Positions 11,801 through 16,887 of a DNA stretch of 64,000 nt are shown here, piece after piece. Position 1 is the stretch's first letter. Each line of letters begins with the position of its first letter. A program made the position numbers and the translations under genes. The notes under the pieces were generated by a model, which saw only the letters and a list, made by a program, of their open reading frames with translations, was not told the origin of the DNA and did not search any database. Source of the DNA: QHWK01 sp035259385 (GTDB lineage: Bacteria; Acidobacteriota; Vicinamibacteria; Vicinamibacterales; CAVVIG01); the NCBI GenBank assembly GCA_035259385.1, contig DATFWL010000659.1, forward strand, positions 6,006 to 70,005, written 5' to 3'.

Positions 11801-13069
11801 CGGCGCATCGGGCCCGACGATCGTGCTGAGGCGAACCGCGACTTCCATCTCGCGGGCCACGTCGTCGCCGACGCCTTCCGCGGCGGACGCCCCTTCCGTG
11901 AACGACGCCCAGAAGTCCGAAGGGCTGCCGGTACGGGTCTGGTAGCTGCGCAGGACGCCGGCAATGGCGTCGCGCGGCAGGTTCGCCGTCGCCAGTACTT
12001 CGCCGAGCCCCGGATACATCGCGCGCGCGTCGGGCCGCAGCGCGCGGTCGACGACGTGATGTGCGATCTGTTCGACGATGGCCTCGACGTCGCCAAGCGC
12101 CGCTCGATCGACGATCCCGGTTGCCGCCGCCTCATCGATCGTCGTGCGGAGCTCGTGGATCGGAACGTCGACCAGGTCCTCGAGCTGGAGGCTCATGCCG
12201 CTGCGCCCGAGCGCGTAGTAGGCGGGTGCGGGCACGTTGGTCGCGGATTCGAGCGCGCGCGCCTGCTGGAACATCGCCAGGCGCTCGGCGTCGACGTCGA
12301 GCCAGTCCGACACCTCCTCGAGAACCTCGGCCTCGGCGCCATCCAGGCCGGGTGGACCGCTTCGCAGGCTCCCGGTGATTCGCTGCTCGAGCAGGGAGTA
12401 CTCCGAGGGGAGCGCAGCAGCGCGCGGCGGCCGGATGTCGACGCGCATGCGGCCGGGCCGGGCCAGGATCGGCGTCGATTCCGCGATCAGGTCGCCGTGT
12501 GGCGAATACAGACGAACGGTCAGGCTGGTGTCGGAGGATCCGGCATGCGCGGGTCGCTCGAACGCCATGCGGTAGCGGCCGGCGCTGTCGACGCCGGCGT
12601 GCGCGACGACGGTCTCGTCCAGCGTTCCATCGCGGAGCGTCTTCAGGACGGCGCGAACCGTCGCCTGCTCGAACGGGGGGCCCTTGACGTGCCCGACGAC
12701 CTCGTAGTGAACCGCAACGTCGGGATCGCTCGACGCATCTTCGAGGTCCTCGGATGACGGCTCCGACGGGACCGTCAGCTCGATCTGATTGTGGCGTTCG
12801 CCGAAGGGCAGCTGCCGTGTCTCGCGGAGGACGATTCGTCCGCGATCGACGACGCGCCACTCGACGTCATGCGGTTCGTCGCGGCGCACCGCCAGGCGGC
12901 CGGGCAGCCGGACGCGGAAGGTGCCCGCAGGATCGCTGCGGCTGGCAGCGATGAGACTCGGGCCGCGCCCGTTGCCGCCCCACAGTTCGACGCGGAGACC
13001 GGCCAGCGCCGCTCCGGTGTCGCGATCGGCGACGAAGCCGCGAACCGTCAGAATGTCTGGAGGGCTCAT
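2846..13069 (-). CDS. TcA-like Tc toxin subunit (neuraminidase-like/TcB-binding)
   Basis: Giant protein of about 3,407 residues. Tc toxin A subunits form a pentameric prepore that docks TcB-TcC and injects the toxic domain. Domains in order: two transthyretin/carboxypeptidase-regulatory-like beta domains near the N-terminus (DILTVRGFVADRDTG; YEVVGHVKG), a long helical shell, and the VRP1-type signature near residue 666 (CDCEHCGSVYSPAAYFVDLL). A Pro/Ala linker follows near 1255-1325, then a PA14-like insertion near 1400-1540 (LTGAYFANTDLSG). The neuraminidase-like hallmark lies near 1816-1853 (KNYRVWEANRKVFLYPENW), then an Arg/Pro/Gly-rich low-complexity stretch near 2273-2370, a long heptad-rich channel helix region, and a C-terminal TcB-binding-like domain (YFQAYKVAFDAAQQAERAFR; FIEFSYWD). 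Start uncertain: the ATG at 13069 sits just before the first domain; a GTG at 13111 is the alternative. No TcB or TcC gene is in the window. Confidence 0.85.
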   Translation of the reverse strand: MSPPDILTVRGFVADRDTGAALAGLRVELWGGNGRGPSLIAASRSDPAGTFRVRLPGRLAVRRDEPHDVEWRVVDRGRIVLRETRQLPFGERHNQIELTVPSEPSSEDLEDASSDPDVAVHYEVVGHVKGPPFEQATVRAVLKTLRDGTLDETVVAHAGVDSAGRYRMAFERPAHAGSSDTSLTVRLYSPHGDLIAESTPILARPGRMRVDIRPPRAAALPSEYSLLEQRITGSLRSGPPGLDGAEAEVLEEVSDWLDVDAERLAMFQQARALESATNVPAPAYYALGRSGMSLQLEDLVDVPIHELRTTIDEAAATGIVDRAALGDVEAIVEQIAHHVVDRALRPDARAMYPGLGEVLATANLPRDAIAGVLRSYQTRTGSPSDFWASFTEGASAAEGVGDDVAREMEVAVRLSTIVGPDAPVLQRMQALRRTGRWQQPEDLTRFSFDEWCELLEDVEAEEGPSEDEGEDAETSEEAQQRIEARAEAILDTLEDTYPSRFIQQRLAESDDVTPAARTLIGRVPAHDFHRDSIRDRAAADPALLEGIDADDVEAALEAVESVERVSRVTDRADEVALLVGTGMNSAMRIATTPKNQFIALYGEALGGRAQAARVHAQAQQAAAASKLTAIRLLQSLQHVPFVLGSPPAPAIAGVPDARTLFQQAGGFCDCEHCGSVYSPAAYFVDLLRYLNVSSPDRIEQLNKRFEGKPSGPAVREKLSHFQPLDVLLGRRPDLADLPLTCENTLTALPYIDLVNELLEAAITGGNAAFDTGKTPTDVLRAVPQNLSRAAYQRLQQAVYPITLPYHQPLALARAYLAHLGVTRLELMRALGRGDQIRESLAAEALGTSPEEFALVAQPPAEPWRHVGFAAAVNGATPYVEALTRVPAFLDATGLTFQQLIDLVSTRFLNADNRMQLETPSPDCNPDTIRILGLDEARLSRMLRLIRLQRRAGLTFTDLDRALISFGATDLDIAVLEKLAIAQELAKTLDRPLTELLVLWAPIDAWGKDNQYDRLFTTRAVMWRAQDERTFQLRPDRTELSETGATLDTVASALLAGFRITSEDLALIRALQARRGQEPHLDLAGLSAVYRVVVLARALQIRIPALDLLLRLMPPDANPFQPGDPAATRRFVEIVREVQASDFTPERLAYLFRHESEPRRDPGPLPAQVDAVLTTIRRGLADVFGETTHPAEVSGEMLRQKLAALFDAALLDPALEALDPRTALSPARRREFFDRHLARLFPDPAAAAARLFEGAAASAPRQTATPPPAAPAAPSPAAPAPPPPAAAPSAAAPTAPPSVEPTAPPAPPQEAATPASVAAPPAAPPDPKEARWRANIHFVLDHLLPILRTRQLRGTVIQTLSDTLGVSAPGMARLLDVVLRSRDRRGEPLLRDFLALLGTGLTGAYFANTDLSGEPAFVRNDPELTFSWGGAAPADGVPGQRFSARWIGHLLPRSKAPHTFYIQSDGAVRLTLKLDGGDRVLIDQPAASGPLAEHASEPIALDPSRLYEIRLEYRNQGAPATLSVQFGTGPAAKQPVPTTSLYPADGLSSFAPVEESYRRLHKASLILTGFNVTDPQLEWLTGEPPYLNFDGLPMESGAEADGVALFRRWRQLAGLYALRKKLPRSNADLFDVFRAATRTEAIDRLVLATGWERSVVEAFLGPGGMAVDSAAALRPPVEPGAEPLILRLARAVDVQRRVGVAPGTLYTWANTVPDADGATTIVQAVKARYDETRWLEVARTLNDPLRAERRDALVAYLLPRMRDLGVRNRNQLFEYFLIDVDMNPCMLTSRIRQATGAVQTFFQRCLMNLEPKVPPRIIDDNDWKWLKNYRVWEANRKVFLYPENWIEPELRDDKSPLFQTLEQTILQQEIKNDNVEAAFADYLAGLDEIARLDVRGVWFEERHAHRMVRQAPSFLKVPPPPQSKWDEGTYHVFARTFNAPHVWYYRRLDSGRTWTPWEKIDADIEGDHLVPIVFNRRMHLFWTMFREVNKELPPLDRKTEGPPPAVGKDWEIQLAYTVYDRGKWSRKRMSTGSVVDVQTFLTVPGVHGATAKFEGSSRISPSDYTLRAAIASGDPPKLQVHVYCRAVDRMRTVGLQLVPAEVDLVATFDLNGCNGALVPDRTKAIRRATVVDAKTRTGNIFRRLVVHTALGNVRSSGASHPFRLGDGGIVNAPSGYRVAGMGFAPFGHGGALLAFPPTDASGLAVALQRGHDRRDVSVIPVTDPKHPEERGLYPFFFQDRFRSYFVRPVYADYHAPKNVAMPLFVRRPVVLARPSRRPQSRPAPPARRGGRGGRGRREEIDESMLTFEALDAWEDLQDEAWHPDDAAEARRPRQRQAPPRPRPQPRPAARPPARRTAGPARRVVRAAPVTMRRQEGYHERRLQFTPFEHPDTCRLLETLKAKGIEGLLDFSTTRPPIGVDHEMRDGLWVPRRPNWFQRHYAVGPLLFEKKLPHLDVAFDADSPYGSYNWELFFHAPLQVAVRLAKDGRHEEAQRWFHFIFDPTTDSSAPSPRRYWRFAPFYDNNEYDSARELMQLLSYSGDNAGIIDRQKQVRDQLSAWWEKPFSPHVIARLRIAAYQKAVVMKYIDNLVEWGDKLFRRDSMESIQEATQIYILAANILGSRPEKIPPIVSKPPLTFQQMRHGLDLFSNFEVRLENLQVRRPFRINARPETGAATAVLGMATQYFCTPPNPQLDKYWDTVADRLFKIRNCMNIQGVVRQLPLFEPPIDPGLLVRAAAAGVDLGSVIASLNAPPPHYRFRFLLGRAIRLAEEIRSFGAMTLTVLERRDAEGLASLRASNETLLLDAVRDIKKKQVRQVEEALAELSLQREHIDMQMQHLNTQLQTLMNPQEEAQQKSLSAAQVISAVAEGVDLVEKVMKAIPEFQSGAAGGFSSPFVTLQLGGQMFGDIAGAFSASLEKVMSKNETEADLAAQQAEYQRRREEWQHELELLTKEKAQVDKRIAETQLKLEISSAELRHHDLEVDSAKKVQAYLRDKYTSEQLYGWMLGQLSGVYFQAYKVAFDAAQQAERAFRFERGDPSSSFIEFSYWDSLKKGLFAGERLLVDLRRMEAAYVEGDRRALEITRHVSLREDFPLSLQELMATGRCQIEVSEALLDGDFPGHYFRRTKTVSVTVAGALRPHRNVNCTLTLLENRIRTDANASGSYAQSADAEDSRFMVNPAPLQVVATSRPDADAGLFHLRFDDDRYLPFEGAGAISTWRIELPQSDNAVDLSELTDVVLTLSYTARSGGAALEAAARTEREKGLARGGIKPEPRHLVSVRRDLPAMWKRLEDAPAGQEIEIPLPLEASRLSGRYRGLDVRIERAIVFAHARAPLGADALKVRIDPPKGSGTPVTGWVPPWPRAKTVRATAEVSGPAGAWKLAVSTAGARPAELIDDLVIVFELRGRKN

Positions 13070-13173
13070 GCGCTCGACGATCCCGGACGCGCCAGACTCC
13101 GCGGTCGGCACGACTGCGAAGGCGCATGGTAGTCAGGGGCGTGCGCATGCGTCTGTACGCTGGATCACTGTCA

Positions 13174-13284
13174 CCCGACATGGCTGATGGCTGATGGCTG
13201 ATGGCACGTGGTGGATGGCAGATGACGGATGGCGATGGTCCATTAACCCTATGCCATCAGCCATCAGCCATCAGCCATGTCGGG
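13174..13284. repeat. Perfect 33-bp inverted repeat built from TGGCTGA units
   Basis: The arm at 13174-13206 is the exact reverse complement of 13252-13284, with a 45-base loop. Each arm carries three tandem copies of a GGCTGAT-type heptamer after CCCGACA. The loop holds decayed GATGGC copies. The right arm covers the last codons and stop of the cysteine-synthase-like gene (13271-13273). There is no poly-T tract, so it is not a classical intrinsic terminator, though such a hairpin could still protect or end the transcript. Confidence 0.85.
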
Positions 13285-14215
13285 CAAACAGATCTCCGTT
13301 CAGGTACTTGAGGCCTGTGTCGACGGCGACGGTCGCGACGTTGTGGCCGGCGCCCAGCTCGGCGGCGCACTGCAGCGCGGCGACCACGTTCAGGCCGGTG
13401 GAGGTACCGGCAAAGATGCCTTCCTCTCTGGCGAGGCGGCGCGCCATCGCGCGCGCTTCTTCTTCGTCGATCGCGCGCGCTTCGTCGTAGTCGCTTCTGG
13501 TGAGGTGCGGTGGAACGAACCCCGGCGCCGTGCCCTCGACGCGATGCGCCCCGCCGCGGCCGGTGGTCAGCACCGGCGAGCCGTCCGGCTCGAGGGCGAC
13601 GATCCGGGCTCGCGACCCACCCGCTTTCAACGCACGTGAGACGCCGACGAGCATGCCCGCCGTTCCCACCGCGCCGCAGAACACGCTGATTGATCCGATC
13701 TGATCGAGCAGCTCGACGCCGATCTGCTGGTAGCCGTTCAGTGCGTCGGCATTGTGGAACTGGTCGGTCCAGAAGGTGTTCGGTTCGTTGCGGAGCACGT
13801 CGATGCGCGCGCGGAACCTGTCGAACAGGCGCGGCGTCACCTTGCCGCCGTCGCTCGGCACGATCTCGACACCGGCGCCGAACGCTTCCATCGTCTGGAT
13901 TTTCTCGCGCGCGAACGCGTCGGACGACAGCGGCGCGAAGGCGTAGCCTTTGACCGCGCAGACCATCGCCAGCGACGATCCCGTGCTGCCGCCGGTGTAC
14001 TCGATGACGCGCATGCCCGGCCTGAGCGCCCCGCGCGATTCGGCGCCTTCGATCATCGCGAGCGCCATCCGGTCCTTGTACGACCCGGTCGGATTGAAGT
14101 ACTCGAGCTTCACGAACACGTCGCCGCTGCCCGGCGGCACGATCTTGTTCAGGCGGACGACCGGCGTGTGGCCGATGGTGTGGAGGATGGATTCGGCAAC
14201 TGCGGTCACTGACAT
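13271..14215 (-). CDS. Cysteine synthase / cystathionine beta-synthase family PLP enzyme
   Basis: Fold-type II PLP enzyme of 314 residues from the ATG at 14215. TAGGAG lies 11 bases upstream; a GTG at 14227 overlaps that site and is less likely. The PLP lysine sits in NPTGSYKDRMA. The phosphate or substrate loop reads EYTGGSTGSS where O-acetylserine sulfhydrylases usually have TSGNTG. Later family motifs are GYQQIGVELLDQIG, FCGAVGTAGMLVGVSRALK and FAGTSTGLNV. It probably catalyses a beta-replacement on an activated serine, giving cysteine or a related amino acid. The exact substrate is unclear, because the altered TSGNTG-type loop suggests it may not be the housekeeping CysK. It stands alone between two palindromic repeats, and the C-terminal codons lie within the right arm of the downstream repeat. 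Confidence 0.85.
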   Translation of the reverse strand: MSVTAVAESILHTIGHTPVVRLNKIVPPGSGDVFVKLEYFNPTGSYKDRMALAMIEGAESRGALRPGMRVIEYTGGSTGSSLAMVCAVKGYAFAPLSSDAFAREKIQTMEAFGAGVEIVPSDGGKVTPRLFDRFRARIDVLRNEPNTFWTDQFHNADALNGYQQIGVELLDQIGSISVFCGAVGTAGMLVGVSRALKAGGSRARIVALEPDGSPVLTTGRGGAHRVEGTAPGFVPPHLTRSDYDEARAIDEEEARAMARRLAREEGIFAGTSTGLNVVAALQCAAELGAGHNVATVAVDTGLKYLNGDLFARHG

Positions 14216-14236
14216 CGGAATGGTCACTCCTATTGA

Positions 14237-14367
14237 GAGGTCCGGCTAAAGCCTGGGGTAGGGCCTAGGGGCTAGGGCTGGTGGCTCGTTGCAATCCAGC
14301 GTTACGGCTAGCCCCGAGCCCCAAGCCCCGAGTCCCGTCTCGTAGTGTCCGGCTTCAGCCAGACCTC
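14237..14367. repeat. Palindromic intergenic element with G-rich core
   Basis: Outer arms GAGGTCCGGCTAAAGCC (14237-14253) and GGCTTCAGCCAGACCTC (14351-14367) are inverted with 2 mismatches in 17. Inside them, a G-rich strand (14255-14277, four runs of three or more G) faces a C-rich strand near 14308-14335 (GGCTAGCCCCGAGCCCC). The element fills the gap between the radical SAM gene and the cysteine-synthase-like gene and ends two bases from the former's stop. It shares GGCTAG/GCCCC arms and the CGGCTNAAGCC core with the element at 22507-22667. Confidence 0.7.
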
Positions 14368-14369
14368 CT

Positions 14370-15731
14370 TCATCGCACCCATAACGTCTGCATCGTGGTC
14401 GGACTGCCGCAGCGCTCGAACCAATCGATCCCTTCGCTCACGAGATCGAACTTCAGTGCGTAGCGCCCGCGCCGCTGCGGCGCCGGAATCTCGATCGGCA
14501 CGTCCGCGACCGCTCCGGGACCAAGCGTCTGCGGCAGCCACGCGCGCGCGAAGTCGCGGTCGAGGACGCTGCCGTCCGTCGCGCACAGCTGCGCGCCGAG
14601 GCGGACGAGCCGGCGGCCGTAGGTGGCCTGCGCCGGAAACGGGCGCGTCGACAGGTTGCGGACGCGCGTCTCGACCGCGAGCGGCTGACCGGCCCGGGCG
14701 ATCAGCGGGACGCCCGGCACCGGTCTGCGGACGTCGATCGCCGCACGCGGTGTCGCGCCGACGATGGCATTGCCGAGATTGTTGTCGTCCCAGATCTCGT
14801 GGCGGATTGCGGCGAGCTCCGGCGCTCCGGGGACGAACCGCCGCGAGTAGGCGGTCTCGGGATGATCGGTCAGCTCCCAGCACAGCCGGTCGACGCCGAT
14901 CTCTGCCGCCAGCTGCCGTGCCCGCGCCATCTCGGCATCGCCGTCGTTCCACCGGAAGAGGATGTACCTCCAGTTGAGGAACGGCAGGTCCCGTCCTGCG
15001 CTCCGCTTCTCGTCCACCATCGCGCGCAGGTTGGCGATCGCGACGTCGAAGCGTCCGCGCTGCCGGTACTTGACGTAGCTCTCGTGCGTCGCGCCGTCGA
15101 TCGAGAAGGTGACCTCGTCGATGCCGGAGTGCACGAGCCGCCGCGCCTGCGCTTCCGACAGGGCGAGCCCGTTCGTGCTGGTGTACAGATAGATGTGCGG
15201 GAATTTCTGCTTGATGTACTCGCACATCTCCACGGCGCGCTTGTGGAGGAACGCCTCGCCGTAGTTGAAGAAGTCGATGCGGACGAGCGACGGTCCGGCC
15301 TCGTCGACTACGCGGCGGAACAGATCGAAGTCGAGCATGCCGGCCTGCCGCGTGCGGGTGATGCCGGTTTCGGGCGCGCAGCACGCTTCGGTGCACGAGA
15401 TGTTGCACGCGGCGGTGCACTCGATATAGAGCCGTGACGGCAGCGGTCCGGCGTCGACCGATCGGCGCGGCGGCTCCTCGTCCTTCTTGAGCGGCAGCTT
15501 CAGCGGACAGTCGCCGCAGAATCGCGACCCGCCACCGTTGAGCTCGGCGCGGAGCTGCGAGGCCACGCCGCCGGTCCAGACGTCGTGGATCGTCGCGGTT
15601 CGCGCGTCGCCGAGCACACGCTTCCCGTACGGGTCGGCGCAGCCGCAAACCACGCGGCCGTCGCAGAGCACCACGAGCGTGCTCCACGGCCAGCTGCACT
15701 GAAAGCGGGTCGCCAGGTAGTTCAGGGACAT
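14370..15731 (-). CDS. Radical SAM protein with N-terminal SPASM-like segment and C-terminal beta domain
   Basis: Protein of 453 residues. Residues 10-75 look like a SPASM/Fe-S segment (CSWPW, DGRVVCGCADPYG, GDARTATIHDVW, CGDC), which normally follows the radical SAM core but here comes first. The core begins near residue 103 with CTAACNISCTEACC, giving a CX3CX3C spacing instead of the usual CX3CX2C. It continues with STNGLALSE and VTFSIDGATHESY, typical of the radical SAM barrel. From about residue 325 a beta-sandwich-like domain follows (VETRVRNLSTRPFPAQ; LPQTLGPG; GRYALKFDLVSEGIDWF), similar to domains attached to glycosyl- and methyltransferases. It may modify a peptide or a surface polysaccharide precursor; the substrate is not predictable. 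No maturase partner or precursor peptide was recognised nearby. Confidence 0.8.
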   Translation of the reverse strand: MSLNYLATRFQCSWPWSTLVVLCDGRVVCGCADPYGKRVLGDARTATIHDVWTGGVASQLRAELNGGGSRFCGDCPLKLPLKKDEEPPRRSVDAGPLPSRLYIECTAACNISCTEACCAPETGITRTRQAGMLDFDLFRRVVDEAGPSLVRIDFFNYGEAFLHKRAVEMCEYIKQKFPHIYLYTSTNGLALSEAQARRLVHSGIDEVTFSIDGATHESYVKYRQRGRFDVAIANLRAMVDEKRSAGRDLPFLNWRYILFRWNDGDAEMARARQLAAEIGVDRLCWELTDHPETAYSRRFVPGAPELAAIRHEIWDDNNLGNAIVGATPRAAIDVRRPVPGVPLIARAGQPLAVETRVRNLSTRPFPAQATYGRRLVRLGAQLCATDGSVLDRDFARAWLPQTLGPGAVADVPIEIPAPQRRGRYALKFDLVSEGIDWFERCGSPTTMQTLWVR

Positions 15732-15986
15732 CGAGGATAGTCATTATGGCCCGCGCCGCGCGGGCCGGGCGAGTCTCGCACGCCTCGAGCTGCCGCGAAG
15801 ACGCGAAGAATGGTTTCCAGCCCTCGGCTCGCTGCAGTTTTGTCCGCAGGATCACAAAACCGGCGGCCGCCGCGATCGCCTGAGCGCAGTGTCGTCTCGC
15901 ATCTGGGACTTACTGGACTTCCGAGCGTCACGAAGCCCGTCGATCGGGACGCCCGTCTGGTACTCGCGTTGCTCTAACCGTGCGAC

Positions 15987-16712
15987 ATGCCGAACGACGT
16001 TGCGATTGTCATAGCCGATCCGTCCTTCATGAGCGCCATCCGCGAGACTGCGTCGATTCCGGGTCGGATGATGCCGTTCGGTACGAACAGCCTCGGGTCG
16101 GCGATGGAGAGCGTGCGCGCGTATCGGCCCAAGGTGGTCGCGCTCGACGCGCTCGTCGCGCAGACGCCAGGCGGCATGACGTTCCTCGATCGCGTCGAGC
16201 AGTTGGGCATTCCGAAGTGCAAAATCCTGCTGCTCGTCGAGCATGACGGGGAATGGAGCACGGTGCCGCGCAAAGACGCCGCAAATCTGGCCCCGTCGCG
16301 CTCGGCGGGTGGGTCCGCGACGCAGGCCGCTCCGACAAAGCCGGTCGTCGCGCTTCCGCCGGCCGAGATCGTCAGCACCCGCCGGGTGCCGCGGTTCGCG
16401 GTCCGGGATTCGCTGGACGTCACCGTGGAAAGCGGCTGCGCGCACCTGGTCGACATCTCCGTGCTCGGTGCTCAGGTGGTGTCGCTGCCGGTGCTCCGCC
16501 CCGGCCAGAAGATCAAGGTCTCGCTGCCCGACACCGACGACACGCTCAACGTCGTCGCGCAGGTCGCGTGGTCGCTCTTCGAGCGGCCGCAGCTTCAGGC
16601 GGAACCGCACTATCGCGTCGGACTCGAGTTCACCGAGGCGGCGCAACACGCGCTCGAAGGCTACCGCCAGCGTCACTGCGCCAGTCAGCCGCTCCGGAAG
16701 CGCGCTCGTTAG
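15987..16712 (+). CDS. PilZ-domain protein with receiver-like N-terminus
   Basis: Protein of 241 residues. The N-terminal 90 residues resemble a degenerate response-regulator receiver (VAIVIADPSF, VVALDALVAQTPGG, KILLLVEHDG). A Ser/Ala/Pro linker leads to a PilZ domain with the cyclic-di-GMP signature RRVPRF then DISVLGAQV (RxxxR and DxSxxG-type motifs), followed by AQVAWS and YRVGLEF. PilZ domains bind c-di-GMP, so this is probably a cytoplasmic effector of second-messenger signalling, for motility or surface attachment. It is divergent from the radical SAM gene across 255 bases and is not overlapped by neighbours. Its target cannot be told from context. Confidence 0.8.
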   Translation: MPNDVAIVIADPSFMSAIRETASIPGRMMPFGTNSLGSAMESVRAYRPKVVALDALVAQTPGGMTFLDRVEQLGIPKCKILLLVEHDGEWSTVPRKDAANLAPSRSAGGSATQAAPTKPVVALPPAEIVSTRRVPRFAVRDSLDVTVESGCAHLVDISVLGAQVVSLPVLRPGQKIKVSLPDTDDTLNVVAQVAWSLFERPQLQAEPHYRVGLEFTEAAQHALEGYRQRHCASQPLRKRAR

Positions 16713-16849
16713 CGCCAGCTTCGTCGACGAATCGAACCCTCCCGACTCGTTCAAGCGCTGGTTCAAAACTGGCTCGTAGGGTCCGAGGCCGATCGCGCGA
16801 GGATCGGCCAACGCGGAGTGCGGCCGACCGCGGTCTCCGCCGGCGTTCG

Positions 16850-16878
16850 TTGACAAGGCTGCATCGTTCACATAACGT
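16850..16878 (+). promoter_or_regulatory. Sigma-70-type promoter of the GNAT-aminotransferase gene
   Basis: TTGACA is followed by a 17-base spacer and TAACGT. The -10 box ends 9 bases before the ATG at 16888, so transcription should begin about 3 bases before the start codon. No Shine-Dalgarno sequence precedes the ATG, consistent with a near-leaderless mRNA. Confidence 0.55.
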
Positions 16879-16887
16879 CCGGATTCC

